Positions 1 through 8,869 are shown, counted from the stretch's first letter. The stretch: 49,075 bases of DNA from an uncultured Oscillospiraceae bacterium (GCA_902497145.1 CABVDR010000012.1:1-49075); one strand, 5' to 3'. Numbers and translations: made by a program. Notes: generated from the letters alone by a model not told the origin.

Positions 1-267
1 AAGAAAATGGTTCCAGTTGTGATCTGTGTGCTCCAGCCGCCACTGCCAGGCGCAGAACACGCCCAGCAAGGCGGGCAGAAAGAACATAGAGGAAAACAGA
101 GTATGCTGGCTCCACAAGCTGTACCAGGCATTGTCCAGAACCTCAATATTTCCAAGATAATTCCCCGTGCCCAAAATAGCGGGAAAGATCGGCAGCAGTA
201 CAAAGGCCAGCCACACCGGGGAGCGGCGGCACTTTTGCAGTTCCGCCCACAAACAACGCAGCAGCAT
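1..267 (-). CDS. ABC-2 permease of lantibiotic-immunity type (MutG/EpiG-like), C-terminus beyond the edge
   Basis: This is the first 89 codons of a membrane permease whose remainder lies left of the window. The translation opens MLLRCLWAELQKCRRSP and then runs into hydrophobic stretches around residues 18-30 and 58-75, the layout of lantibiotic-immunity permeases. The ATG at 267 follows a GGAGG box at about 276-280 and sits three bases after the stop of the upstream permease, so the two are co-transcribed and probably translationally coupled. With its two upstream neighbours it would form an exporter with one ATPase and two permeases that protects the membrane from a peptide antibiotic. The family is inferred from this N-terminus and the gene order; the substrate is unknown. 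Confidence 0.75.
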   Translation of the reverse strand, partial: MLLRCLWAELQKCRRSPVWLAFVLLPIFPAILGTGNYLGNIEVLDNAWYSLWSQHTLFSSMFFLPALLGVFCAWQWRLEHTDHNWNHFL

Positions 268-270
268 GCC

Positions 271-1020
271 TCATACCTCCTTTCTCACAAATAGTGTCCG
301 GCCCACCACCAGGAACACCGCCGCCCACAGACAAAGCAGCAACAGGTCCGTGGGTTCCGGCCACCTCCAATAAAAAGATGTAATCCGGGTGTCCGCGTCC
401 CAATCCATGCCTACCAGGGCCAGAAGTCCGTAGTACCCCCAGGGCACGCAACGGGTGAGGGCCGGAGGAAAGAGCATGGAAAGAATGCCCAGAAAGCTGC
501 CGGCAATACCGCATACTAGGGCAGCGGCCTGGTTGGCAAAGCGCAGGGACAGCCCCTGCTGAAGGGCGAAGACCATCATAGACACTGCCCAGGAGATCAG
601 GGTGAACAGCCCGAACCGTCCCCAGGGGATGCCGCCCTGAAAGCCTTGCACGATCCCCACCGCCACAAACAGCGCGGAGCGGATCACCAGCAAAACGGCC
701 AGCACCAGGGCGCCCCAGGCCATTTTGGCGGCATAGAGTCTGCCCGGAGAGGCCATGGTCTCCAGCAGCTTCCAGGTATTGCCCTTGTGTTCCAATTCGC
801 AGTTGCGGCTGGCCAGGGTGGCCACGCTGATGGGCAGGACGATGGCATCTACCATGGCAAGATTGTAAAGCAGGAGCATCCAGCCCCATTTCAGATCCTC
901 GGCATCCTGCCGGGTAAAGAACGCCCCCATCCAGATGAGTTCTACCGCCAGTACGGCGGCGCACACCAGGACGATCTTCCGGCGGCGGCACTTGTAAAAT
1001 TCCAGCTTCAGCAGGTTCAC
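271..1020 (-). CDS. ABC-2 permease of lantibiotic-immunity type (MutE/EpiE-like)
   Basis: A 249-aa integral membrane protein with about six hydrophobic segments. The N-terminal cytoplasmic piece, MNLLKLEFYKCRRRKI, resembles the start of the next permease, as expected for the paired permeases of lantibiotic self-protection exporters. The motif ELEHKGNTWKLLETMA, about residues 76-91, is characteristic of this family, in which a short helix with a conserved Glu-His-x-x-x-x-Trp follows the first membrane pair. Its start overlaps the ATPase stop by four bases (ATGA, 1017-1020), so ATPase, permease 1 and permease 2 form one transcription unit read right to left. Expected role: with the ATPase, extrusion of a membrane-active peptide. 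Confidence 0.85.
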   Translation of the reverse strand: MNLLKLEFYKCRRRKIVLVCAAVLAVELIWMGAFFTRQDAEDLKWGWMLLLYNLAMVDAIVLPISVATLASRNCELEHKGNTWKLLETMASPGRLYAAKMAWGALVLAVLLVIRSALFVAVGIVQGFQGGIPWGRFGLFTLISWAVSMMVFALQQGLSLRFANQAAALVCGIAGSFLGILSMLFPPALTRCVPWGYYGLLALVGMDWDADTRITSFYWRWPEPTDLLLLCLWAAVFLVVGRTLFVRKEV

Positions 1021-1928
1021 AGGCTCGCCGCCTTTCCTGTCAGCTCTAAGAAGATGTCCTCCAGGCTCTTCTGTCGCTCCTCCAGCCGGATGACACCAAG
1101 CCGCCGCTGGGTCAGCAGCCGGGTGAGCTGGGCGGCCAGTTCATCGGAGAGAATGGGAAGAATCAGGTATCCGTCCTCCTCCAAGCAGGACACGGAGTTC
1201 TCCTGGAGAATGGCCCGGGCCACGGCGTTGTTGGTGGTCCGCAGGGCCAGATGGTGGCGGCTGCGGCCGTGGAGGGCCTCCAAAGTGTCCTGAAATACCA
1301 GCTCCCCTTCCCGGATGATGGCCACGTGGTCGGCCATCTGGTCGATCTCGCTCAACAGGTGGCTGGACACCACCACCGTCATGCCGAACCGCTCCGGCAG
1401 GGAGCAGATCAGCTCCCGCATCTCCTGGATCCCTGCCGGGTCCAGGCCGTTGGTAGGCTCGTCCAGAATGAGCAGCTTGGGGTAGCCCAGCAGGGCTGCC
1501 GCCAGGCCGAGACGCTGCTTCATGCCCAGGGAGTAGTGGGCCACCTTTTTGCCCCGCTGGCCGTCCAGCCGGACGATCTGCAGTACCTCCCGGATGTTTT
1601 GCTCCGGCACGCCCCGGAGGGTCTGGACGATGCGCAGGTTCTCCTCCCCGGTGAGGTGGCCGTAGTAGCTGGGGCTCTCGATGAGGCTCCCCACCTGTCG
1701 AAGTACGGACAGGCGGTTTCCGCCGTCCATCTTCTTTCCCAGCACCCGGATGCTCCCCGCCGTGGGGCGCACCAGGCCCAGAACCATTTTCAGCGTGGTG
1801 GACTTCCCCGCCCCGTTGGGGCCGAGAAATCCATAGATGCTGCCCTCGGGAACATCCAGGTCCAGGTGGGCCACCCGCAGAGTGTTTCCATATTGCTTGC
1901 ACAGGTCGTGTGTCTCGATGATGTTCAT
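1017..1928 (-). CDS. ABC transporter ATP-binding protein, BcrA/lantibiotic-immunity type
   Basis: A 303-aa ATPase that would power the two permeases downstream. Visible motifs are Walker A GPNGAGKST (residues 36-44), the signature YSLGMKQR (132-139), Walker B LLILDEP (152-158) followed by the D-loop GLDP, and a switch histidine in VVSSHLLSE. The SLGMKQRL form of the signature is typical of the BcrA/NukF/EpiF drug and lantibiotic exporters. The C-terminal ~80 residues form the usual extra domain of that group. The ATG at 1928 follows AAGGAGG. The gene diverges from a response regulator at 2079, and three phased CCTTAC boxes lie between them, which suggests control by the neighbouring two-component system. 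The substrate is not visible. Confidence 0.92.
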   Translation of the reverse strand: MNIIETHDLCKQYGNTLRVAHLDLDVPEGSIYGFLGPNGAGKSTTLKMVLGLVRPTAGSIRVLGKKMDGGNRLSVLRQVGSLIESPSYYGHLTGEENLRIVQTLRGVPEQNIREVLQIVRLDGQRGKKVAHYSLGMKQRLGLAAALLGYPKLLILDEPTNGLDPAGIQEMRELICSLPERFGMTVVVSSHLLSEIDQMADHVAIIREGELVFQDTLEALHGRSRHHLALRTTNNAVARAILQENSVSCLEEDGYLILPILSDELAAQLTRLLTQRRLGVIRLEERQKSLEDIFLELTGKAASL

Positions 1929-1966
1929 GGCAAGACCTCCTTATGCTCCCAAGGATAACACCCCTG

Positions 1967-2005
1967 CCTTACGCCCCGATGAAGCCCACCTTACATTTAC
2001 CTTAC
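1967..2005 (-). promoter_or_regulatory. Three phased CCTTAC boxes, candidate response-regulator operator
   Basis: CCTTAC occurs at 1967-1972, 1989-1994 and 2000-2005, at offsets of 22 and 11 bp, so all three lie on one face of the helix. Read on the minus strand they are GTAAGG repeats upstream of a weak -10-like TATCCT about 9 bases after the last box, ahead of the exporter operon. Direct repeats with 11-bp spacing near a promoter are the usual binding mode of OmpR/PhoB-family regulators, and such a regulator is encoded next door. The sites are seen; their function is inferred. Confidence 0.5.
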
Positions 2006-2039
2006 TTCTCCGGCAGGGCCTGGACGGCTGGACAGGATT

Positions 2040-2048
2040 TGCTATAAT
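2040..2048 (+). promoter_or_regulatory. Extended -10 promoter of the first two-component operon
   Basis: TATAAT at 2043-2048 is preceded by TG at 2040-2041, giving a TGnTATAAT extended -10. The -35 is poor (TGGACG at 2021-2026, 16-bp spacer), which an extended -10 tolerates. The response regulator ATG is 30 bases downstream with AAAAAGGAGG as ribosome binding site. Confidence 0.6.
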
Positions 2049-2078
2049 GGGGACGAGAACGAAAAAGGAGGCCGTAGT

Positions 2079-2765
2079 ATGGCCTATCGTATTTTGATCG
2101 TGGACGACGAGACCGCGCTTCAGGACATGGTAACGGAGATCCTGACCCGTGGGGGCTATGAGACGGACTCCGCCCTGTCCTGTGCCCAGGCACTGGAGCG
2201 GTTCCGGGCGGGAAACCCGGACGCGGTGCTGCTGGACGTAAATCTGCCGGACGGGGACGGATTCTCCCTGTTCGGGAAGCTGCGGGAGAGCCGGGATGTG
2301 CCGGTGCTGTTCCTCTCCGCCCGGGACGAGGACGCCGACCGGCTCCGGGGATTAGGGCTGGGAGCAGACGACTACATCACCAAGCCCTTTCTTCCCCAGG
2401 AACTGCTGCTCCGCCTGCGTTCGGTGCTCCGAAGGGTCTACCGGGAGGAGCCGGACGCCTCCCGCTTGGGAGACGTGGAGATCGACTGGGGCAAGAGCGC
2501 CGTGCGCCGCAGCGGAGAGGAAACCTCCCTCACGGCCAAGGAATTCACCCTGTTGAAAACATTCTGGGAGGCCCGGGGGAACATCGTCACCATCGACGCT
2601 CTGTGCGCGGCCCTCTGGGACGGCCCACTGGTGGGCTATGAAAATACCCTGATGGTCCATATCCGCCGCCTGCGGGAGAAAATCGAGGCGGACCCCTCCC
2701 ACCCCAAGTATCTGCTGACGGTGCGGGGCCTGGGCTACCGGCTTCGGCGGGAGGGCACAAAATGA
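2079..2765 (+). CDS. OmpR-family response regulator
   Basis: A 228-aa DNA-binding response regulator. The receiver domain (about residues 1-118) carries the acidic pair D9-D10, phosphoacceptor D53 in VLLDVNLPDG, and the conserved lysine in DDYITKPF. A winged-helix domain (about 130-225) ends in the family-typical VRGLGYRL. The stop overlaps the kinase start by four bases (ATGA, 2762-2765), so the pair is translationally coupled. It diverges from the lantibiotic-type exporter, a common arrangement for regulators of peptide-antibiotic resistance transporters, so that operon is its likely target. The inducing signal is not visible. Confidence 0.95.
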   Translation: MAYRILIVDDETALQDMVTEILTRGGYETDSALSCAQALERFRAGNPDAVLLDVNLPDGDGFSLFGKLRESRDVPVLFLSARDEDADRLRGLGLGADDYITKPFLPQELLLRLRSVLRRVYREEPDASRLGDVEIDWGKSAVRRSGEETSLTAKEFTLLKTFWEARGNIVTIDALCAALWDGPLVGYENTLMVHIRRLREKIEADPSHPKYLLTVRGLGYRLRREGTK

Positions 2766-3991
2766 GCCTGCGGAACTTTTTCAAGGGCGCCATGCTGGTG
2801 ACCGCTGCGGCAGCCCTGGTCACCTTCATCACCCTGATGGGGATTCTGGCCTTTATCTTTTACAACTCCGACGGCGGTCGGGATTGGGGCGTTTCCCTGA
2901 GCCAGGTTTCCCAGGCGCTCACTTGGGATGGGACAGAATATACCTTCACCGGGAAAGAGCTGCTGGGGGACGATCACTGGGCCATGCTTTTGGATGAAAG
3001 CGGACAGGTTGTCTGGTCCTTCCGCAAGCCTGCCGATTTGCCGGAGCAATATACCCTCACGGATGTGGCTTCCTTTACCCGGTGGTATTTGAACGACTAT
3101 CCGGTGCAGTGCCGCATTCGGGACGACGGCCTGCTGGTGATCGGCGCTCCCAAGGGGAGCGTGTGGAAACACGACATCGTCATGGGGGTTCCCACTCTGC
3201 TGCAGACGCCCCTGTGGTTCGGAGGCATGTTCCTGCTGGCCCTGGGCTGCGTGCTGCTCCTGGCCTACTGGGTGGTGCGCCGGTGGTTCCGGCAGGCTCA
3301 GCAGGTGCGGGACGCCGCACGGTCCGACTGGATCAACGGGGTGTCCCATGACATCCGCACTCCCCTCTCCATGGTCATGGGCTACTCCGCCCAGATGGAG
3401 GGGGCGGAGGATTTGCCTTTGGAGCGCCGGAGACAGGCGGGAATCATTCGTGCCCAGAGCCAGGTGATCCGGGATCTGGTCAACGACCTCAACCTGACCA
3501 TGCGGCTGGACTGCGCCATGCAGCCTCTGCGGAAAGAGTCTCTCCAGATCGAGGGGTTCCTGCGGCAGACCGCCGCCGATTTCCTCAACGGGGGCATGGC
3601 CGAGGGCTTTGACTTTGAGATGGACTTGCCCCAGGAGCCCCTCCCCCCTATCGAGGTTGACCCCTTCCTGCTGCGGCGGGCGATGAACAATCTGCTCACC
3701 AACTGCGTGCGCCATAACGCCCCCAGCAGTATCATCTGTCTGAGCGCCCGGGCAGAGGGCAATCGTCTGATCCTCTGGGTGGAGGGCGGCACCGCCGCCG
3801 GAGGGCTGCGGACAGATTCCCACCACCCCCTGGAGCCAGACGGTGGAGCCGCCCACGGTACCGGCCTGAAGCTGGTGGAGCAAATCGCCGCCGCCCACGG
3901 GGGCAGGGCAAACTTTTTTGCCGGCGAAACCGTCCGCTGTGAGATTTGTCTGCCTGTCACTCATTCCAACAAGCAAATGCGGTTATCATAA
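2762..3991 (+). CDS. Sensor histidine kinase with large extracellular domain and atypical G1 box
   Basis: A 409-aa membrane kinase, partner of the preceding response regulator. A membrane helix at about 12-34 is followed by an extracytoplasmic domain of about 115 residues and a second helix at about 151-171. The HisKA motif GVSHDIRTPLS places the phosphorylated histidine at H196. The ATP-binding domain has an N-box (NNLLTNCVRHN), but the G1 box, normally DxGxG after a beta strand, reads WVEGGTAAGG, so the usual nucleotide-binding aspartate is replaced. GTGLKLVEQIAAAHGG still supplies the G2 region. The kinase may be weak, or may work chiefly as a phosphatase, but this is inference. Confidence 0.92.
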   Translation: MSLRNFFKGAMLVTAAAALVTFITLMGILAFIFYNSDGGRDWGVSLSQVSQALTWDGTEYTFTGKELLGDDHWAMLLDESGQVVWSFRKPADLPEQYTLTDVASFTRWYLNDYPVQCRIRDDGLLVIGAPKGSVWKHDIVMGVPTLLQTPLWFGGMFLLALGCVLLLAYWVVRRWFRQAQQVRDAARSDWINGVSHDIRTPLSMVMGYSAQMEGAEDLPLERRRQAGIIRAQSQVIRDLVNDLNLTMRLDCAMQPLRKESLQIEGFLRQTAADFLNGGMAEGFDFEMDLPQEPLPPIEVDPFLLRRAMNNLLTNCVRHNAPSSIICLSARAEGNRLILWVEGGTAAGGLRTDSHHPLEPDGGAAHGTGLKLVEQIAAAHGGRANFFAGETVRCEICLPVTHSNKQMRLS

Positions 3992-4016
3992 GCATTCTGA
4001 CAGATGGTGAAGATAT

Positions 4017-4703
4017 ATGAAACGGATTTTATTTGTAGAAGATGATTTAAGCTTGATCAATGGCCTGTCCTTTGCCATGAAAAAGCAAGGATATGAGATC
4101 GCGGTTGCCCGAACAAGCCGGGAAGCTGAGCAGCTGTGGCAGAATGGTTCATATGATTTGGTGATTCTGGATGTTTCCCTGCCGGACGGTTCCGGATATG
4201 ACCTGTGCCAAACAATCCGCCAAACTTCCAAGGTGCCCATCATGTTTCTGACCGCTGCGGATGAAGAAACGGACATGATTATGGGCCTGGATCTGGGCGG
4301 CGACGACTATATCACAAAGCCGTTTAAATTGGCGGTTTTTCTCTCCAGAGTCCATGCACTGCTCCGCCGGAGTGAAAATTTTGCCCAGGAGACCCCGGTC
4401 CGGACCTCCAATGGCCTTTCCATACAGTTATTGACCCATGAAGTAACGAAAGATGGCAGCCGGATTGACCTGACTGCCACAGAATATAAACTGCTCTGTT
4501 TCTTCCTGGAGAACCCCAACGTGGTCCTCTCTCCGAACCAGATTTTGAGCTGGCTCTGGGATTGGGAGGAGAACTACATTGACAACAGCACCCTGACGGT
4601 ATATATCCGCCGGCTGCGTGCCAAAATCGAGGATGATCCCAGCAATCCGAAAAAAATTGTCACCGTTCGCCGCTTGGGATACAAGTGGAATGAGACAGAT
4701 TGA
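4017..4703 (+). CDS. OmpR-family response regulator, second system
   Basis: A 228-aa response regulator with receiver domain (D9-D10, phosphoacceptor D52 in LVILDVSLPDG, lysine in DDYITKPFKL) and C-terminal winged helix ending VRRLGYKW. It begins 25 bases after the first kinase and is followed by its own kinase, so two two-component systems lie in tandem. Its base composition looks less G+C-rich than the first pair, which hints at a different origin. The MacB-type transporter at 5819 is the probable target, because regulator, kinase, ATPase and permease in a row is a standard Firmicutes peptide-stress module. Confidence 0.94.
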   Translation: MKRILFVEDDLSLINGLSFAMKKQGYEIAVARTSREAEQLWQNGSYDLVILDVSLPDGSGYDLCQTIRQTSKVPIMFLTAADEETDMIMGLDLGGDDYITKPFKLAVFLSRVHALLRRSENFAQETPVRTSNGLSIQLLTHEVTKDGSRIDLTATEYKLLCFFLENPNVVLSPNQILSWLWDWEENYIDNSTLTVYIRRLRAKIEDDPSNPKKIVTVRRLGYKWNETD

Positions 4704-4711
4704 GGTATCTT

Positions 4712-5749
4712 ATGAGAATCCTGGTCAATCCAAACATCCGGCGGCTTTTCATCTGGATCAGTCTGTCCATCGTTGGCTTTACCCTGCTGTCCATCCTTGC
4801 GGTCAGCCTGCAATGGCCGTTTGCGGCGTTGTGGGTGTTGGCGTGGGCGGTCGGTATGGGTGCGCTGATTCTTGCAGCTTTATATAGATATTTTCAAGCG
4901 CAGGATCGAATCATGGAGGAGGCCATAACCCAGATTCACGCCTATCTTTCCGGCGATTCTGATGCCCGGATTTCCTGTGATGACGAGGGGGAGCTGAATC
5001 GGCTGTTTCATGAGATCAATTCGCTGGTCACCATCCTCAACGCCCATGCAGAAAACGAGGGCAATGCAAAGATATTTTTGAAGGACACGATTTCCAACAT
5101 CTCTCACCAGCTGAAAACCCCCTTAGCCGCCCTGAATATTTACAACGGCATTCTCCAGACCGAGGCCCAAGATTACCCTGACATCCGTGAATTTGCCGAT
5201 CTCTCCGAACAGGAGCTGGACCGGATCGAAACGCTGGTACAAAACCTCCTGAAAGTGGCCAAATGGGATTCCGGGACGATTGTCCTGCAGAAGGCGGAGG
5301 AATCTCTTTCCGAAGTGATGGAGTGCATCGAACGCCACTTCACATACCAGGCACAGCAGCAGAAAAAGAACCTGATCTTTTCCGGTGATGACACCGTGAA
5401 ACTACTGTGTGACCGGGGATGGTTTATGGAGGCGGTGAGCAACCTGGTCAAAAACGCCCTGGACCACACCAAAGCTGGTGACACCATCCAGGTGGCATGG
5501 AAACAGTTTGGCTCTATTGTCCGGGTCACTGTCCAGGACAATGGAAGCGGGATTGCGCCGGAAGATCTCCCCCATATTTTCAAGCGGTTTTACCGCAGCC
5601 GCTTTTCCCAAGATACCCAGGGCGTGGGTTTGGGGCTGCCCCTGGCCAAAGCCATCGTAGAGGCCCACAACGGGACCATCGAGGTGGACAGCGATCCGGA
5701 AAGCGGCACCCGATTTACCCTCAACTTTTTGATTCCTACAACATTGTAG
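4712..5749 (+). CDS. Sensor histidine kinase with minimal extracellular loop
   Basis: A 345-aa kinase with two hydrophobic helices (about 13-31 and 37-58) joined by only a few residues outside the membrane, the layout of intramembrane-sensing kinases that respond to cell-wall antibiotics or to a partner transporter. A HAMP-like linker (about 60-115) precedes the HisKA motif ISNISHQLKTPL (H132); the ATPase domain has NLVKNALDHT, DNGSGI and GVGLGLPLAKAI. I chose ATG 4712, which has GAGG six bases upstream; an in-frame TTG at 4700 overlaps the regulator stop but lacks a good ribosome site. It pairs with the preceding regulator and probably controls the following ABC genes. Confidence 0.93.
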   Translation: MRILVNPNIRRLFIWISLSIVGFTLLSILAVSLQWPFAALWVLAWAVGMGALILAALYRYFQAQDRIMEEAITQIHAYLSGDSDARISCDDEGELNRLFHEINSLVTILNAHAENEGNAKIFLKDTISNISHQLKTPLAALNIYNGILQTEAQDYPDIREFADLSEQELDRIETLVQNLLKVAKWDSGTIVLQKAEESLSEVMECIERHFTYQAQQQKKNLIFSGDDTVKLLCDRGWFMEAVSNLVKNALDHTKAGDTIQVAWKQFGSIVRVTVQDNGSGIAPEDLPHIFKRFYRSRFSQDTQGVGLGLPLAKAIVEAHNGTIEVDSDPESGTRFTLNFLIPTTL

Positions 5750-5818
5750 GCAATCTGTCATGCTGCCGTAGGATTGCTGTGATACCCTTTCCCCATCAAA
5801 CAGAAAGAGGTGTTGCTT

Positions 5819-6502
5819 ATGCGCCTATTGGAAGTAAACGACCTTTCCAAAACATATGGAACGGGTGAAACCGCAGTAAAGGCATTGAAAGGGGCCACCT
5901 TCTCCGTGCCCAAAGGGGAATTTGTTGCCGTGGTGGGAGAGTCCGGTTCCGGGAAAAGCACCCTGCTGAATCTCATCGGCGGTCTGGATACCCCCACATC
6001 CGGCAAGGTACTCATCGATGGCAAAGACATCTTTGCAATGAAAGATAAAAGCCTTACTGTGTTCCGACGCAGAAGCATCGGATTTGTCTTTCAAAGCTTT
6101 AACCTGATCCCGGAACTGACTGTGGAGCAAAACATCATTTTCCCGGTCTTGCTGGACTATCAAAAGCCCAACCAAGCCTATCTGGAGGAACTGCTGACCA
6201 TCCTGAATCTGAAGGAACGGCGCAGCCACCTGCCAAGCCAGCTCTCCGGCGGCCAGCAGCAGCGGGTGGCCATCGGACGTGCCCTGATCACGCGCCCTTC
6301 CCTCATCCTGGCCGACGAGCCCACCGGTAATCTGGACACAAAGAACAGCAGCGAGGTGATTGCGCTGCTCAAAGAAGCCTCCCGGAAGTATGAGCAGACC
6401 ATCCTCATGATCACCCATAGCAAAAGCATTGCCCAGGCAGCCGACCGCATTTTGCAGGTATCCGACGGGGTGCTCACCGATTTTGGGAGGTGCCGGGAGT
6501 GA
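5819..6502 (+). CDS. ABC transporter ATP-binding protein, MacB/BceA-type
   Basis: A 227-aa ATPase with Walker A GESGSGKST (40-48), Q-loop in GFVFQSFNLIPELT, signature LSGGQQQR and Walker B LILADEPTGNLD, all typical of the MacB/LolD/BceA group that works with FtsX-domain permeases by mechanotransmission rather than classical transport. ATG 5819 has AGAGGTG upstream; an in-frame TTG at 5810 is less likely. The stop overlaps the permease GTG start (GTGA, 6499-6502). It follows a regulator and short-loop kinase, so a role in antibiotic-peptide detoxification or envelope stress is likely; the ligand is unknown. Confidence 0.94.
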   Translation: MRLLEVNDLSKTYGTGETAVKALKGATFSVPKGEFVAVVGESGSGKSTLLNLIGGLDTPTSGKVLIDGKDIFAMKDKSLTVFRRRSIGFVFQSFNLIPELTVEQNIIFPVLLDYQKPNQAYLEELLTILNLKERRSHLPSQLSGGQQQRVAIGRALITRPSLILADEPTGNLDTKNSSEVIALLKEASRKYEQTILMITHSKSIAQAADRILQVSDGVLTDFGRCRE

Positions 6503-8820
6503 AACATTATCTCAGCCTGATCCCCATCTCCGCCAAGGTGCGGAAACGGCAGAATCGCATGACCTTGCTGTGCATCATTATCGCCGTTTTGTTGGTCACC
6601 ACCATTTTCAGTATGGCGGACATGGCCATCCGCATGGAAAAAATACGGGTCATGGAAAGTCACGGAAATTGGCACGTAATGCTGAAGGAGCCCTCGGACC
6701 AGCAGATGGAAGAAATCGCCCAGCGGCCGGATGTGGTTGCTGCTCAGCGGTACGACGGCTTGAACTACGATCTATCCCAGGACTACTCCATTCAGGGGAA
6801 AACCTGCGTCATTGTCGGTGCGGATGATCAGATCCTGACGAAGATCTATGACGATCTGACCGAGGGCAGCTACCCGGCAAACGAAAGGGAAATTTTGCTC
6901 TCCAGCCGGTCCAAGGACCTGCTTCATGTGCAGGTGGGCGATACCATCACCCTGCACACCCCTTCCGGAGACTATTCCTACACCATTTCCGGGTTCGGCG
7001 GGGATGTCACCATCAGCGCCGACGCCAATGTGGTGGGGGCGTGTCTCAGCTGGGATGCCTTTCTAAGCCTTGCTGACGCGGAAGGAGAAACGCCGGCCCC
7101 CGTCTGTTTTGTGCGATTTTCCGAAGGTGCCAATCCCCGCAAAGTGATCTCGGAACTGCAGCAGACCTACGGCTTTACCAACGAGACTCTTTCGGAAAAC
7201 ACCGCCCTGCTGGGGCTAACCGGATTCAGCAGTGATCCTTATGTTTCGGGACTGTATCTGGTGGCCGCCATCCTGTTCCTGCTGGTTTTGGCCGCAGGGG
7301 TCTTTATGATCGCTGGAAGCTTGAACAGCCGCACCGCAGAGCGGGCCCAATTTTTTGGGATGCTCCGCTGTATCGGGGCAAGCCGGGCCCAGATCATGCA
7401 CATCGTCCGGCTGGAAGCCCTCTCCTGGTGTAAAACAGCGGTCCCCATCGGGGTCGTGTTGGGAATTCTGGTTACCTGGCTCCTTTGCGCCCTCCTTCGG
7501 TTCGGCGCTGGGGCCGAGTTTGTACAGATTCCCCTCTTTGGGGTCAGCATCATCGGTATCTTCAGCGGCATGGTTGTGGGTGTTTTGACGGTGCTGCTCT
7601 CCTCCCTCTCCCCTGCCAGGCGGGCGGCGTCTGTCTCTCCGGTTGCTGCGGTCACCGGAAACAGTGCCCAGGGCAGCTCTGTGTCCCGGCCGGTGCGGAA
7701 GGGCTTTTTGCGTATTGAGACAGCCCTGGGCATTCACCATGCCGTCTCCGCTCCGAAAAATCTGCTGCTCATGACCGGTTCCTTTGCCCTGAGCATCATC
7801 CTGATCCTAAGTTTTTCCGTTCTGGTTCAATGGGTTCAGCTCGCCCTCAATCCTCTGAAACCATGGGCGCCGGATGTCTTTTACAGCAGCCCGGAAAATC
7901 AGTGTGAGATTGACAAACGTTTTGCCGCTGAGGTAGCACAGCAGTCCTACGTCAAGCGGGCATTTGGCCGGATGTATAAAAGCCTCCCCGCGGAGTATGA
8001 AGGAACATCTGGAACGATCGATCTCATCTCCTATGAGGAGCAGCAGTTTCAGTGGGCGGAGGCGGATTTGACATCTGGGGATCTGGATGCAGCGCGGGAA
8101 GGCCGCGGTGTGCTGACGGTGTTTGACAAGAGCAACACCCTGCAGGTGGGGGATGTCATCCAGCTGGACAACACCTCACTCCTGGTGGTCGGCGTTCTGG
8201 AGGATAGCCCGTTTGACACGTCAGACCAGCCTACCGTGATCTGCTCGGAGGAACTGTTTACCGCCATCACCGGAGAGGATGCATACGCCATTCTAGATGT
8301 GCAGCTGACCCAGGACGCCACCCAGCAGAATGTCAATCAGCTCCAGGCTTTGGCCAATGGGCAATATGACTTCTACGATCGTCTGGAACAGAACAAAGAC
8401 ACACAAAACACCTATTTCATGTTCTGCCTTTTTGTGTACGGTTTTCTAGTGGTCATCACCTTGATCACCATTATCCACACGGCAAACAGCATTGCCATGA
8501 GCGTGTCTGCCAGAACCAGGCAATATGGTGCCATGCGTGCCGTGGGCATGGACGGACGCCAAATTCAGAAGATGATTACCACAGAGTCTGCCGCCTACAC
8601 CTTCCTTGGGCTGATTGCAGGCTGTGGGCTGGGCTTGCCGCTGCACTACTTCCTCTATGGGCAGATGATCACCAACTATTGGGGCACAGTCTGGCATCTG
8701 CCCCTTTCCTCCGTGGGCGGGATTTTGGTGCTGCTGGTATGTACCGCGTTACTTGTTCCTTTGGCCCCTGGAAAACGGATCTGCCGTATGGCAGTATCCG
8801 AAACGATTAACGAGCTTTAA
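6499..8820 (+). CDS. FtsX-family ABC permease with two extracellular domains
   Basis: A 773-aa permease partner of the preceding ATPase. A first membrane helix (about 20-40) is followed by an extracytoplasmic domain of about 200 residues, three helices carrying an FtsX domain (about 250-375, with the coupling motif AQFFGMLRCIGASRAQI), then a second helix/ectodomain/three-helix repeat whose final FtsX domain contains RQYGAMRAVGMDGRQI. This duplicated layout gives eight predicted membrane helices. The GTG at 6499 is preferred over GTG 6490 because GGGAGG at 6485-6490 is 8 bases from it. A rho-independent terminator follows at 8837. The pair would act on a peptide or lipoprotein substrate at the membrane surface. 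Confidence 0.9.
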   Translation: MKHYLSLIPISAKVRKRQNRMTLLCIIIAVLLVTTIFSMADMAIRMEKIRVMESHGNWHVMLKEPSDQQMEEIAQRPDVVAAQRYDGLNYDLSQDYSIQGKTCVIVGADDQILTKIYDDLTEGSYPANEREILLSSRSKDLLHVQVGDTITLHTPSGDYSYTISGFGGDVTISADANVVGACLSWDAFLSLADAEGETPAPVCFVRFSEGANPRKVISELQQTYGFTNETLSENTALLGLTGFSSDPYVSGLYLVAAILFLLVLAAGVFMIAGSLNSRTAERAQFFGMLRCIGASRAQIMHIVRLEALSWCKTAVPIGVVLGILVTWLLCALLRFGAGAEFVQIPLFGVSIIGIFSGMVVGVLTVLLSSLSPARRAASVSPVAAVTGNSAQGSSVSRPVRKGFLRIETALGIHHAVSAPKNLLLMTGSFALSIILILSFSVLVQWVQLALNPLKPWAPDVFYSSPENQCEIDKRFAAEVAQQSYVKRAFGRMYKSLPAEYEGTSGTIDLISYEEQQFQWAEADLTSGDLDAAREGRGVLTVFDKSNTLQVGDVIQLDNTSLLVVGVLEDSPFDTSDQPTVICSEELFTAITGEDAYAILDVQLTQDATQQNVNQLQALANGQYDFYDRLEQNKDTQNTYFMFCLFVYGFLVVITLITIIHTANSIAMSVSARTRQYGAMRAVGMDGRQIQKMITTESAAYTFLGLIAGCGLGLPLHYFLYGQMITNYWGTVWHLPLSSVGGILVLLVCTALLVPLAPGKRICRMAVSETINEL

Positions 8821-8836
8821 CCTCCATAAGCAAAAC

Positions 8837-8869
8837 ACAGGGCGTACAGCAGTACGCCCTGTTCTAATT
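8837..8869 (+). terminator. Rho-independent terminator after the FtsX permease
   Basis: An 11-bp perfect stem (8837-8847 with 8852-8862) and four-base loop, followed by TCTAATTTT. It sits 17 bases after the permease stop. Confidence 0.8.
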
